A stretch of 64,000 nucleotides of DNA, taken from the NCBI GenBank assembly GCA_964474905.1, contig CAYYUP010000003.1, positions 128,036 to 192,035 of the forward strand. Reading direction: 5' to 3'. The notes under the pieces were generated by a model that was not told the origin of the DNA, did no database searches, and was given only the letters and a program-made list of their open reading frames with translations. Position 1 is the stretch's first letter. Each line of letters begins with the position of its first letter. This document shows positions 18,023 to 27,183 of the stretch, piece after piece. The stretch is from JADJRG01 sp964474905. GTDB lineage: Bacteria; Myxococcota_A; Polyangia; Nannocystales; Nannocystaceae. The position numbers and the translations under genes were made by a program.

Positions 18023-19651
18023 TTAGTGGCGGCTCCAACCGCGGAGCCAAGTTGTTCGAGCGCCGACGGAGGGCATTGCACGGCCGCCCAGGAGAACGAC
18101 GCAGGCGGGATAGACCCAGGCCTCGTCGCTGTCGACGGCCCGCACGCATGCGCGTACGTCGGCGTTGTCGCGGGGCAAGAGGAGGCGCGGCGCCTTGCCC
18201 CGTGGCCGGCGAATCCTGCCCTGACCGCGACAGAAGAGGATCTCTTGCGGGGCCTTGGGGCCGGCGGTTGGAATCACGGCGCGGAGGTGCTCTAAAAGGT
18301 GCAGCTCGGCCCGCGATAGTTCGCTGTCGGCGAGCGGTCTACCGGCTCCGAGGCCCAGTGCGGTCGCGATGCCACCACTTAGGTCTGTGATGTGATCGAA
18401 GAGGCGGGCGAGACGCTCGCCGCCGTCGACTCGGCCCAGGTGCCGCGGTGGCGGGCCGAAGCGCAGGCCGAAAAGTTCGGTGATCGAAGAGCGAGCGCTC
18501 GCCTCGAGCAGAGCGATAGGCGTGGCGCCGATGATCACGTCGTCGCTCGATTGGGTGGGATAGAGAGCTGGGATCACTGGGTTTCGACCCTCGCCTGCGA
18601 TGCTCTTCTCGAGTGTGGCGATCGACCGCCAGACCGACGGCTCTGCGCGGGCGACGAGGCAGGGGATCAGCGGCGCCGAGCGGATTTCAGAGCGCGCTAG
18701 ACCCAGACGTGCGGCCTCGAGCAGGAGCCTGAGCAACCTGCTTTGGGTGGCGGGTCCCATCTTTGGCATGCGCTCACCGGCCGAGAGCAGGAGGCGCACG
18801 GCCTCCCCTGCGAGCGCTGAGAGAGTGGGTTCGACGAGGTCGCGCAGATCGGCTGCGGTCGCCCTCGGGGGGGCGATGGCGCCGACCTCAAGCGTTACCT
18901 CGAAGGTCGGCGATTTGCTCAGGCTGTGGTGGGTCGCGACGACCCCGTGCTGCAGAATCCAGAGGCGTGCGCTGTCGTTGCTCGGCGGGATCCAGATCCG
19001 ACCTGCGAGCTGCGTCTCGCCGAGATTGATGTCGATCGCCGCGCCGACGAGGTAGTCCGCAAAACCGTCGGGTCCGGGCTTGCCGTCGATCGTCAAAGAG
19101 CCGCCGACGAAGCGAGCGGCCTCCTCCAACCACTGTCGGGCGCGTTTGATCTCGAGGTCCTCGGCGATGACCTCGATCCGGGTGAGCGCCGGCTCGTGTG
19201 CATGTCCGGGGGTGCCGACGGTGAGTGTTGGTGACTTGCCCCGGCGTACCTCCAGGCGGAGTGGCGCTCGCCCGCCGCCGACACAGGAGAGGGAGAGAGA
19301 GGTGAGGGCGATGCCGGCGAGTGCGAGCAGGGCGACGGCGCCTGCGGCCTCGAGTTCGAGAAGGGCGCGGTGGCGAAGTTCGGCGGCCGCTCGCGTATCC
19401 AGGAGATGCGCTAGAGCTCGTACGTGGGCAGTGGGCAGTGGCGCGCCGTCATCATTGATGCGCACCCGATGGCGGCCGAAGTTGACGTCGATCCGGGATG
19501 CATCGGCGGCGACGCTCCGTCGCACGAGCTCCGCTGGAATCTGCCAGGGGCCTTGGAGTTGGGCTGTCGCGAGCTTACGCAGTTCGGAGTCGACATCGAT
19601 CGTCAGGAGTTTGCCGATGTCGAGGCTTTCGCCGCTCTTGTTGCCGCTCAT
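18023..19651 (-). CDS. Degenerate Hsp90/GHKL-type ATPase-like partner protein
   Basis: ATG 19651 overlaps the TGA of the upstream gene (ATGA), which fixes the start and implies translational coupling. The 542-aa product begins with a segment shaped like a GHKL ATPase N-box, ELVRRSVAADASRIDV (41-56), where the catalytic-fold Asn is replaced by Ser46. Then comes RINDDGAPL (64-72) in place of the DxGxG motif, and EAAGAVALLALAG in the area of the lid. The fold may be kept, but ATP binding is doubtful. The rest (about 130-542) has beta-rich then helical character and no family I recognise. It is predicted cytoplasmic, with no signal and no convincing membrane span apart from hydrophobic 105-122. 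It presumably works with the 1026-aa membrane ATPase encoded immediately before it. Confidence 0.6.
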   Translation of the reverse strand: MSGNKSGESLDIGKLLTIDVDSELRKLATAQLQGPWQIPAELVRRSVAADASRIDVNFGRHRVRINDDGAPLPTAHVRALAHLLDTRAAAELRHRALLELEAAGAVALLALAGIALTSLSLSCVGGGRAPLRLEVRRGKSPTLTVGTPGHAHEPALTRIEVIAEDLEIKRARQWLEEAARFVGGSLTIDGKPGPDGFADYLVGAAIDINLGETQLAGRIWIPPSNDSARLWILQHGVVATHHSLSKSPTFEVTLEVGAIAPPRATAADLRDLVEPTLSALAGEAVRLLLSAGERMPKMGPATQSRLLRLLLEAARLGLARSEIRSAPLIPCLVARAEPSVWRSIATLEKSIAGEGRNPVIPALYPTQSSDDVIIGATPIALLEASARSSITELFGLRFGPPPRHLGRVDGGERLARLFDHITDLSGGIATALGLGAGRPLADSELSRAELHLLEHLRAVIPTAGPKAPQEILFCRGQGRIRRPRGKAPRLLLPRDNADVRACVRAVDSDEAWVYPACVVLLGGRAMPSVGARTTWLRGWSRH

Positions 19652-22600
19652 CTTGGCTCCTCGACCGGGGCTTTGCCGAGATCGTCGATCAGTTCGCGGG
19701 CGCCATGGACCAGCAGTCTGGCCCTGCGCGGGGTTGGCAGATCGACGGTTTCGGCGATGCGATCGAGCGCGGCGAAGAGCGCTGCTCTCGGGTGAAGAGC
19801 GAAAGCTTCGGCTGCATCGGTGAGCCAAGGGTCGGCGCTGTCGATGACGATCACTTGGCGTGCACGAAGACGGTGGCGCTTTAGCCCCAACAGGCTTAAA
19901 TCGAGCGTTTGAGGGCCTTTATGGATGTTTTCAGCGGCGACGACCCACCATTTTTCGCCGATCTTATCGAGGTGTTGGTTGATGGCCTGCAGCAGCGGTG
20001 ATGCTTCGCGCTCCTCTAGAAGGGCACCCCAATCGTCGACATCGATGGCGCCCAGGGCATCGGCGACGGTTCGGGCCTCGGCTACCCTCTCGTCGAGGAC
20101 TCGAGTACCCGCCGCGATCGCTTCGCCTGCGAGGCCTTCGCAGGTGCGGGTGCGAAATAGCCGGCCCTCGGTCGCCATCTGTCGCGCCTTGTCGATCGAG
20201 AGCGGTGCACCGCCGGCCACCGGGATCAGCGGTCGTTGAAAGACTGCGGGCAGCGTTCGAAAGGACTCTGGGTGTTGCAGGACCCCTTGGAGAAGCTCGG
20301 AGAGGTCACTTGAGGGCTCGAGAGCGAGGGTTCTTCGGGTCCTGCGGAGCACAAAGAAAACGGCGAAAAGCAGGACCAAAGCGAGGCCGCCAGCAGCTGC
20401 GAAAGCGGGTGTGTTAAGCGAGCTTGCGGAGCTTCGTGGGGCCGGTACAGCGACAACGGGCGGGGATCCCGGGGGGGCTGGGGACGGCGGCAGAGCGGGC
20501 GTGTCGTTGGTGTTGGTGTCGTTGGTGTTGGTGTCGTTGTTGTTGGTGTTGGTGTTAGTGGTCTGCGGATTGCCGGCGGAAGCTGCCGCGTCGGTCGCAG
20601 GATGTGCCGGCTCTCCCGTGGGTGCAGGTTGCGGATCGGGGCCTTGCAAATGACCTGTCGAATCGGCCAGGTTTGAATCGCTTGAGCCTGGGCTTGGACC
20701 TTGGAGCGCGGGCGGGCCGGAGTCTTCGCTGGCATCTGCGGGCTCCCAGGGGCCTGTGCCCAGACGAAATTCGGCCCATGCGTGGTGCCATGCGGTACTG
20801 CGGCCATTGCGACCGACGTAGCCGATCGCCAAGCGGGCGGGGATCTTGGCCTCTTGCAGGAGGGCGACGAGCAGAGCATTTTGCACATCGCAGTCGCCGC
20901 GACCGATCGCCAGGGTGCGGCTAAAGAGCGCTTCGCCGGCGAGGCGTCGGTTGTTGAGCAGCGTTGCGACGTCGGTATCGGTGCTGTAGCGGACGCGTTC
21001 GCGGACCAGCTCGGTCAACCGAGTGACTCGCTCGCGCGGCGGTCGCGAGCGCAGAGCTCGGGCCTCGCGCGCGATCGAGGTTGGGAGCGCGGGTGGCCGC
21101 CGGGGTAGCAGCGCCGGCTTTGCGGGCGTGCCTGGCCCGGTCGTGTAGGTGAGCACGCCACGGATGCTCTTGTCGGAGGCGATCAGTGCCTCATCGTGCT
21201 CGGAGGTGACGACCGCTACAGGAGTGTCGTCGAGCCGCACGGAGTCGGCATCTAGGCGATGACCGGTGGGCACTGGGATCCGCGTCAGGCCAGGTTCAAG
21301 GTGCACTCGGAGTTCGACATGAACACAGGCATCTCCGCTGTCACAGGCGATACCAGGGTAGGGGTGGGGGTCCTTGGGCGGCTCGGCGCTCGGCAGCTCG
21401 TCGCGGTCGAAGCGATCGATGACGAGGGCCGTAAAGAGCAGGTCTTGGTTCGCTGGTGTGTAGCGGAGTTCGACCGCATCGCCGCTGCCCTGGAGGTCGT
21501 CGATCTGCGGTCCCAAGTAATGAGCCGCGAGATCTGAGTAGGCGCCGCCGGTCGGTCGCCTCGTTGTCGCCTGCGCTGCGTCGCCGCTAAAGACCGCTCG
21601 AATGTCGCTGCGACCCAGGTGCAGGCTCAGTCGATCACCCCAGAGTGCCACCGAGATCAGGAGGGCGAGCGCGGCTCCGATGAGCGCGGCCAAAACGGTA
21701 CGAAGCGCGAGAGAGCGGTGAAACAGGAGCCGCAAAGCCTGGGGCCAGCGTCGCCACCAGGGCTGGGGACGGGCGGCGTCGAGTTGATGATTGAGGAGGC
21801 GTTCGAGCTCGCGCTGTGCAAGACGTACGAGGCGGCGCAGCGCTCGATTCTCGCGGGCATCGGCGCGGGAGAGCAGCACCTCAAGGCGTTCGCTTTCGAG
21901 GATTGCCTGCGGTGCCAGGCGGGCGGGCAGCTCGGCAAAGTGGACCCGTGAGCGCGCAGTGTGGCGACCGCGGGCGCTGAGGAAATCGTCGAGGGTGGCC
22001 GCCGAACGCACCCTTAGCCCGCGCGAGAAAAGCTCGACCCGGGCGGCGTTGCCGAGACCGACGACGCCGCGCAGGCCGGCCCGGCGAAAGGCAGCAGAGG
22101 GCGCTGGCAGGGTGAAGGGTGTATTGATGGCATCGCCGTTGACGGTCACCAACAGGGGTTTTGAGGGATCATCGCGCTGGGAGAGGAAGCGGGCATTTTG
22201 CCGGGCGGCATCCCACACCCTGCGGTCGATCGCCCCATCACTGCCGGCTCGCTCGAGGATCAGCTCGGTGCCGCGAGCGAGCTTTGGTGAGCGTCGCACG
22301 GCCTCCTCGAGATCGCCGTCGAGTTCGATCTCCCAGGCCGCGCCATTGTGAGGTTGTGAGCGGATGACGATGCGCGACGGCTCGAAGCGGAGAATCGACC
22401 AAAAACCGACGCCGAAGCGGCCGACCTGATCGCGTCGCGACTCTTTGCTCGAGGCGTAGAGGGCGAAGAGATAGCTGCGGGCATGCTCAAAGCTCATGCC
22501 CTCGCCGTCGTCCCGGCAGCGGAGGATGGAGGTAGCCCCTTGGGTCTCGCTGGTGATCGTCACCTGGGTCGCGCCGGCATCACGGGCGTTTTGCAGGAGT

Positions 22601-22728
22601 TCGCGGATGAAGATCCAGGAGTCCGGGCCGTAGCGATCCGCCTCGACTCTGGCTCGCTCGCGGAAACCTTGACCGCCTGTCGCAGGAAATCCCGCCCCCT
22701 GGGCTTCGCGCTCGCCGGGCGGATGCAC
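19648..22728 (-). CDS. Membrane protein fusing an Hsp90-type ATPase to a transglutaminase-like domain
   Basis: A 1026-aa protein from GTG 22728. Residues 25-320 form a GHKL ATPase: N-box RELLQNARDAGA (Asn47), DDGEGM (73-78), and GRFGVGFWS (103-111) as the lid glycine motif, closest to HtpG/Hsp90. A transmembrane helix is at about 344-362. Residues 370-690 are predicted periplasmic and end in a transglutaminase-like domain with Cys613 (GRGDCDVQNA), His649 (WHHAWAEF) and Asp665 (WEPADAS), a full triad. A low-complexity Asn/Thr/Asp linker (723-743) leads to a second helix (about 775-794) and a 230-aa cytoplasmic C-terminus of unknown type. The architecture suggests ATP-state signalling across the membrane to a cysteine hydrolase or crosslinker. 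The downstream gene overlaps by four bases. Confidence 0.82.
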   Translation of the reverse strand: MHPPGEREAQGAGFPATGGQGFRERARVEADRYGPDSWIFIRELLQNARDAGATQVTITSETQGATSILRCRDDGEGMSFEHARSYLFALYASSKESRRDQVGRFGVGFWSILRFEPSRIVIRSQPHNGAAWEIELDGDLEEAVRRSPKLARGTELILERAGSDGAIDRRVWDAARQNARFLSQRDDPSKPLLVTVNGDAINTPFTLPAPSAAFRRAGLRGVVGLGNAARVELFSRGLRVRSAATLDDFLSARGRHTARSRVHFAELPARLAPQAILESERLEVLLSRADARENRALRRLVRLAQRELERLLNHQLDAARPQPWWRRWPQALRLLFHRSLALRTVLAALIGAALALLISVALWGDRLSLHLGRSDIRAVFSGDAAQATTRRPTGGAYSDLAAHYLGPQIDDLQGSGDAVELRYTPANQDLLFTALVIDRFDRDELPSAEPPKDPHPYPGIACDSGDACVHVELRVHLEPGLTRIPVPTGHRLDADSVRLDDTPVAVVTSEHDEALIASDKSIRGVLTYTTGPGTPAKPALLPRRPPALPTSIAREARALRSRPPRERVTRLTELVRERVRYSTDTDVATLLNNRRLAGEALFSRTLAIGRGDCDVQNALLVALLQEAKIPARLAIGYVGRNGRSTAWHHAWAEFRLGTGPWEPADASEDSGPPALQGPSPGSSDSNLADSTGHLQGPDPQPAPTGEPAHPATDAAASAGNPQTTNTNTNNNDTNTNDTNTNDTPALPPSPAPPGSPPVVAVPAPRSSASSLNTPAFAAAGGLALVLLFAVFFVLRRTRRTLALEPSSDLSELLQGVLQHPESFRTLPAVFQRPLIPVAGGAPLSIDKARQMATEGRLFRTRTCEGLAGEAIAAGTRVLDERVAEARTVADALGAIDVDDWGALLEEREASPLLQAINQHLDKIGEKWWVVAAENIHKGPQTLDLSLLGLKRHRLRARQVIVIDSADPWLTDAAEAFALHPRAALFAALDRIAETVDLPTPRRARLLVHGARELIDDLGKAPVEEPR

Positions 22729-22927
22729 GATGCAAGTGTAGCGGCGCTCGAGGCCGGCGCGAACTATCGCTGGAGAGAGTCCTGCGGTCGCTCAGCGTGG
22801 TCTGTACAGAGTGTCAGGCGATCCGCTGACGAGCAGCCTTGCGCGGAGGAGCAAGCCGAGGGAGACGCCGGCGGGGCCCGGAGAGCAGGCCTGCGCGAGC
22901 ATGCCTGCGCGCACTCGGGGCCCGAGG

Positions 22928-23791
22928 TTAGAAGCGACCGCGGAGGACCAAGCCGGCGCCTTGGCCGGAGGCGTAGGGAGAGAGCACTCGGCGAGCCGTG
23001 ACGCCGTCGGATTTGGGTGCTTTGCGCTTTTTTGCGGCGATGGCGATCACTGCGATGACGCCGATCGCCGCCGCCCCAGCGACGGCGAAGCCGACGTCAG
23101 CGATGAGTGCGGAGGTGCGACGAGAGGCGAGCGCGTCTTGGCTCGCAGTCTCGCAGAGGAACTTGCCATCCTGATCGATGCAGCCGAGGAGAGCCTTGTC
23201 GCGCTCTTTGTTGGCCTTGACGCCAAAGCCGATGCCGAGGCCTAGACCGAGCGCTGCGACCCCAGTGAGGGCCATCGCCGCGGGGCCGTAGAGGCGGGGT
23301 TTTTTCGGGCCGTCGTCGGTCGGAGCGGGCTCTTGGGGCGGAGGCTCGAGCGGCTGTGGATCCTCGGTGACTGGTTTGACGGGCTTTTGGGCGGCCTCTT
23401 CGCGCTGCTTGCGGAGGCGTTCGTCGAGCGCCGAAATCCGTCGGGCGAGGATCTCGCGCTCGTCTTCGGGGGCGTAGGCGCGGTACTGGTCGAGGTAGCG
23501 TCGGGCCTCCTCGAAGTTGCCGAGGCGTTCGTAGCAGTTGCCGATGTTGTAGAGAAACGCTGGCTTTTGGGAGAGATCGTAGCCCTCTTGGAAGGCGAGG
23601 ATCGCCGCCTCGTAGGAGCCCTCGTTGTAGAGGCTAGCGCCGTTTGAGAGCAGCTCCTTCGCGCGCTCGATCTTTGGATCGGACGCCTCGGTGGCAGTGT
23701 CTTCGCCATCGGTGGGGGCAGCGCTTGCAGGCAGAGGACCCAACAAAAGTCCAGCCGACAGAGCCACTACAATGGTCACTCGCCCGATCAT
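22928..23791 (-). CDS. TPR envelope protein with two C-terminal membrane segments
   Basis: ATG 23791 is preceded by GAGG five bases upstream and opens a signal peptide (MIGRVTIVVALSAGLLLGPLPASA); the longer frame to 23923 is not protein-like. The 287-aa product has TPR helices (about 45-125: SLYNEGSYEAAILAFQEG, FLYNIGNCYERLGNFEEA), a Lys/Pro/Glu linker, a hydrophobic segment (about 170-190), a Cys pair, another hydrophobic segment (about 228-252), a basic patch and the end GQGAGLVLRGRF. This plan is common among myxobacterial TPR proteins of unknown function. The Pro-rich linker could span part of the periplasm. Its terminal motif is shared with the protein at 7427-7876. Confidence 0.75.
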   Translation of the reverse strand: MIGRVTIVVALSAGLLLGPLPASAAPTDGEDTATEASDPKIERAKELLSNGASLYNEGSYEAAILAFQEGYDLSQKPAFLYNIGNCYERLGNFEEARRYLDQYRAYAPEDEREILARRISALDERLRKQREEAAQKPVKPVTEDPQPLEPPPQEPAPTDDGPKKPRLYGPAAMALTGVAALGLGLGIGFGVKANKERDKALLGCIDQDGKFLCETASQDALASRRTSALIADVGFAVAGAAAIGVIAVIAIAAKKRKAPKSDGVTARRVLSPYASGQGAGLVLRGRF

Positions 23792-23960
23792 GATTCCTCG
23801 CTCGCGCCCACGGACCTGACCCCTCGGAAGACCCGTACGGAGATCGAGAAACCCGCTAATTCTCGGCGTCGGCAGAGTATAGGGGGGCGGCTTGGGGCTT
23901 GGCAACCACAGGTCCGCGGGCAAAAGCGAACCTGTCTCGAGGTCCTCGGTGGTCGCCTAT

Positions 23961-26153
23961 TTAACCCTCGCGAAGCGGCGGGGTCGTGGTGCTCATCTTG
24001 ATGCGATCGGTGGCGACGGCGTCGATCTCGTTGCGCAGGTGACGATGTTTTTCGACCAAATCGAGGAACTGGGCCCGTTGCAGCGTGAGGAAGATACAGG
24101 GCGTCAGAGTGCGGATCGTCGCGGTCCGCGGCATGTCTTTGATCAGCGCGATTTCACCGAAGTGATCGCCGTCCTGGAGCACATTGAGCTGACGTTCGCC
24201 GAGCACCGGATCCGCTTTGGTCACCGTTACCTTGCCGCGAGCGACGATGTAGAATTTGTCGACGGCAGTGTCGCCCTCGCGAAAGACCACACGGGACTCC
24301 TCTAGGCGCTCGGAGATAAAGAGCCCGCAGAGTTCCTCCAGCGCCTGCTGACCGATGCGCGCGAGGATCGGGATCTGTTTGAGGTGCTTGACCGTGACGT
24401 CGGCACGGATGCCATCGTCGCTGACCTGCAGACCCTCTTGCTTGTCCCAGAGGCGACGGTAGGCACCGCGATCTTTGCTTACAAGCGATCGGTGATCGCC
24501 GTACTCGACCAGCTTGCCGTGATCGAAGACAAAGATCTGATCGCAGCCGGCCGCCGAGGCTAGGCGATGGGTGACCGAGACGACGGTGCGCTGCTCGCCG
24601 ATGCGCTCGATCGTCTGGTTGATCGCGGACTCGGTCGCCGGATCCAGGGCGGAGGTCGCCTCGTCGAGGATCAGGATCGCCGGATCGCGGACCAACGCCC
24701 TGGCGATCGCGACCCGCTGACGCTGGCCGCCGGACAGGTTGCCGCCGCGCTCGCCGACCAGGGTGTCGTAGCCGTCGGGCAGGCGCATGACCAGCTCGTG
24801 GATCTCGGCCGCCCGCGCGGCCGCTTCGATCGTCGCATCGTCGGCCTCGGGAGCGCCCATGCGGATGTTGTCGCGGATCGTCGTATTGAAGAGAAAGCTC
24901 TCCTGGAAGACCACGCCCATCTGGCTGCGGAGGCTGTCCTGCGCGAGTTTGCGGACATCATCGCCGTCGAAGGTCACGCGGCCGCTGTCGGCGTCGTAGA
25001 AGCGGGCGAGCAGCGAGAGCACGGTGCTCTTGCCCGAGCCCGAGCCGCCGACAAGGGCGACGTTATCGCCGCGGCGGATGGTCAGCGAAATGCTGTCGAG
25101 GTTCTTGCGATCGCCGGTGTACGAGAAGCTGACGTCCTCGAGGCGCAGCGCTTCGGACAGCGGCGCGGCGGGTTGGGGGTCGTCGGCGTCGGCGACCTGC
25201 GAGGGTTCATTGAGAAGTTCGGCGATGCGCTCGATGCCACCGGACGCCTGCAGCAGAGCCGGCATCACCCGAGTCAGCGAGGTCACTGCCGAGGAGAGCG
25301 AGAAGGTGAGGGCGTTAAACGAGACCAGGGTGCCGATCGTCATTTCGCCTTGGAAGGCCTTGTAGGCGCCGACTCCGGTGACCGCGAGCTGGATCAGCAA
25401 GAACGAAACATTGGGGCTGCGCTCGACCAGATAGGCGAAGAGGCTGAAGCGAAAGCCGGTGCGGTAGACGATGTCGAGTTGCCGGCGAAAACCGGTGATT
25501 TGGGTTTGGGCGAGGCCAAAAGCGCGGACGACTGGCTGGGCGCTGACGTTCTCTTGGACCATCGACGCGGCCTTCGACTCTTCGTCGCGCACGGCATAGG
25601 AGTAGGACTCTGCGCGGGGGCCGAGGAGACGGGGACCGATCAGCAGCAGCGGAAGGCCGGCGAGGGTGAGCAGCGCCAGTTCCCAGTTGAGATAAAAGAG
25701 CAGGCCCGCGTAGAAGAGGATGCCGAGGATGCCCAGAATCGTGTCGGGCACCGCCATCACCACCGCGTTTTGCACGGCGGCGAGATCCGAGCTGAATCGG
25801 GACATGATGTCGCCGACTCGGGTGCGGGCGTAATAACCGGCACTCAGGCGCTGGAGGTGCTCGAACATCGCGAATCGCAGGTCGTTGAGGACCGCGGTGC
25901 CGAGGCGGGCGTAGAGAAAGTCGCGGCCGACGGCGACGATGCCGGCGATCAGAGTCGCGACGGCGAGCACGATCAGCAGCGTCCACAGCATCTCCGCGTT
26001 TTGCGGTTCGATGGCCTGGTCGATCAGCGCCTGCAGGCTCATCGGCAGCAGCGCAGCGAAGGCGAGATCGACGAGCAAGCCGCCGAGGAGCAGGATTACC
26101 TGCACCTTGTAGGGCCGGAGGTAGCCGAGGAGGTGCTTGAAGACGCTGAACAT
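23961..26153 (-). CDS. ABC exporter with C-terminal cyclic-nucleotide-binding domain
   Basis: ATG 26153 is preferred (MFSVFKHLLGYLRPYK); GTG 26198 would add 15 atypical residues. The 730-aa product has a six-helix exporter domain (about 1-310), an ATPase with Walker A GGSGSGKST (369-377), signature LSGGQRQ (473-479) and Walker B ILILDEAT (493-500), then a cNMP-binding domain (about 590-705). Its phosphate-binding cassette FGEIALIKDMPRTAT keeps the Glu and Arg that contact cAMP or cGMP. It is a half-transporter that would act as a homodimer and export lipid, peptide or drug-like substrates, with the cytoplasmic cNMP domain as a possible on-switch. It stands alone on the minus strand between an SDR gene and a TPR gene. 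Confidence 0.92.
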   Translation of the reverse strand: MFSVFKHLLGYLRPYKVQVILLLGGLLVDLAFAALLPMSLQALIDQAIEPQNAEMLWTLLIVLAVATLIAGIVAVGRDFLYARLGTAVLNDLRFAMFEHLQRLSAGYYARTRVGDIMSRFSSDLAAVQNAVVMAVPDTILGILGILFYAGLLFYLNWELALLTLAGLPLLLIGPRLLGPRAESYSYAVRDEESKAASMVQENVSAQPVVRAFGLAQTQITGFRRQLDIVYRTGFRFSLFAYLVERSPNVSFLLIQLAVTGVGAYKAFQGEMTIGTLVSFNALTFSLSSAVTSLTRVMPALLQASGGIERIAELLNEPSQVADADDPQPAAPLSEALRLEDVSFSYTGDRKNLDSISLTIRRGDNVALVGGSGSGKSTVLSLLARFYDADSGRVTFDGDDVRKLAQDSLRSQMGVVFQESFLFNTTIRDNIRMGAPEADDATIEAAARAAEIHELVMRLPDGYDTLVGERGGNLSGGQRQRVAIARALVRDPAILILDEATSALDPATESAINQTIERIGEQRTVVSVTHRLASAAGCDQIFVFDHGKLVEYGDHRSLVSKDRGAYRRLWDKQEGLQVSDDGIRADVTVKHLKQIPILARIGQQALEELCGLFISERLEESRVVFREGDTAVDKFYIVARGKVTVTKADPVLGERQLNVLQDGDHFGEIALIKDMPRTATIRTLTPCIFLTLQRAQFLDLVEKHRHLRNEIDAVATDRIKMSTTTPPLREG

Positions 26154-26288
26154 CAGCCGGGTCCGGGCGCACGCCGCTTCGCCCCTTGATGGTGGCACAG
26201 GGCGGCCGCTGCGTCTGCTCTTGGGGCCAGTGGCGGTGCTCAGCAGCGGGCGTCGTCGCGCGCCATGGAGACCTTTGCTCGCCGCGGA

Positions 26289-27104
26289 TCAGAAGCCGAG
26301 TACTCGGGCGATGATTTTCTCTTGAAGCTCGAAAGGGAGGAGCCGGTTCATCCACAGCCGCCCGCGGACCTTGGGGCCGAGTGGGTAGCGGAGGCGCGGC
26401 TTTGGATCGCTGAGGATCTTGACGACGAGATCGGCGACTTCGCGGGGGTCTCCCATTTTTACCTCGCCAAAGATCGACTCCATTTTAGCGCCCATCTCGG
26501 CGTAATCGCCCGGTGACTCGGAGTTGGCGGCGACCCGGCGGTTGCGCCCGAAGATGTCGGTTTTGAAGGGCCCAGGCTCGACCAGAGCGACGCGCACACC
26601 GAAGGGGCGCATCTCGTGGCGGAGTGCCTCGGTCATGCCCTCGAGCGCGAATTTTGAGGCCGCATAACCGCCGAGCCCCGGCAGCCCGGCGCGTCCGGAC
26701 ATCGACGAGATGTTGATGATCACGCCGCTTTGTTGGGCCCTGAGCGTGGGCAGGCAGAGCTGCATCAACGCCAGAGCGCCAAACACGTTGACCTCAAAGA
26801 CTTGGCGCAGCTCGTCGTCACCGAGCTGTTCGATGAAGCCGCCGAGAGCGATGCCTGCGTTGTTGATCAGGGCATCGATGCGCCCGTGCTCGGCGAGTAT
26901 GCCGGAGATCGCAGCCTGGCGTTGTTCGGGATCGGTGACGTCGAGCTGGATCGGCGTCACCGAGAGTCCGGCGGCGGCGCTCTCTAGTTGCTCGCGGGTT
27001 TCGAGGTCGCGGAGGCCGGCGTACACCTGGTGTCCGGCGCGAGCGGCTGCGACTGCGATGAGGAGGCCAAAGCCAGAGCGACAACCTGTGACGAGAATGA
27101 TCAT
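26289..27104 (-). CDS. Short-chain dehydrogenase/reductase
   Basis: ATG 27104 begins exactly at the Rossmann strand (MIILVTGCRSGFG), so the 57-residue extension upstream is rejected. The 271-aa product has TGxxxGFG, NNAG (NNAGIALGG), the catalytic Ser in ISSMSG and YAASK, a complete classical SDR set. The PGPFKTDIFG block after it is typical of the subgroup acting on hydrophobic or steroid-like substrates. It is preceded by the FKBP gene, 79 bp upstream on the same strand. No Shine-Dalgarno is obvious. Confidence 0.9.
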   Translation of the reverse strand: MIILVTGCRSGFGLLIAVAAARAGHQVYAGLRDLETREQLESAAAGLSVTPIQLDVTDPEQRQAAISGILAEHGRIDALINNAGIALGGFIEQLGDDELRQVFEVNVFGALALMQLCLPTLRAQQSGVIINISSMSGRAGLPGLGGYAASKFALEGMTEALRHEMRPFGVRVALVEPGPFKTDIFGRNRRVAANSESPGDYAEMGAKMESIFGEVKMGDPREVADLVVKILSDPKPRLRYPLGPKVRGRLWMNRLLPFELQEKIIARVLGF

Positions 27105-27183
27105 AATCGCCGCCGTAAATAGCACAGGCCACGGGTTCGATCCCGCAGCCTGTGCAGATGGGCGGCCCGAAGAAAGAGGGGCG

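Noticed and set aside
24567..26189. A 540-codon plus-strand open frame opposite the ABC exporter
   Set aside because: It is an antisense shadow of the exporter: Asp/Arg/Gly/Glu-rich without family motifs, caused by high GC codon use.
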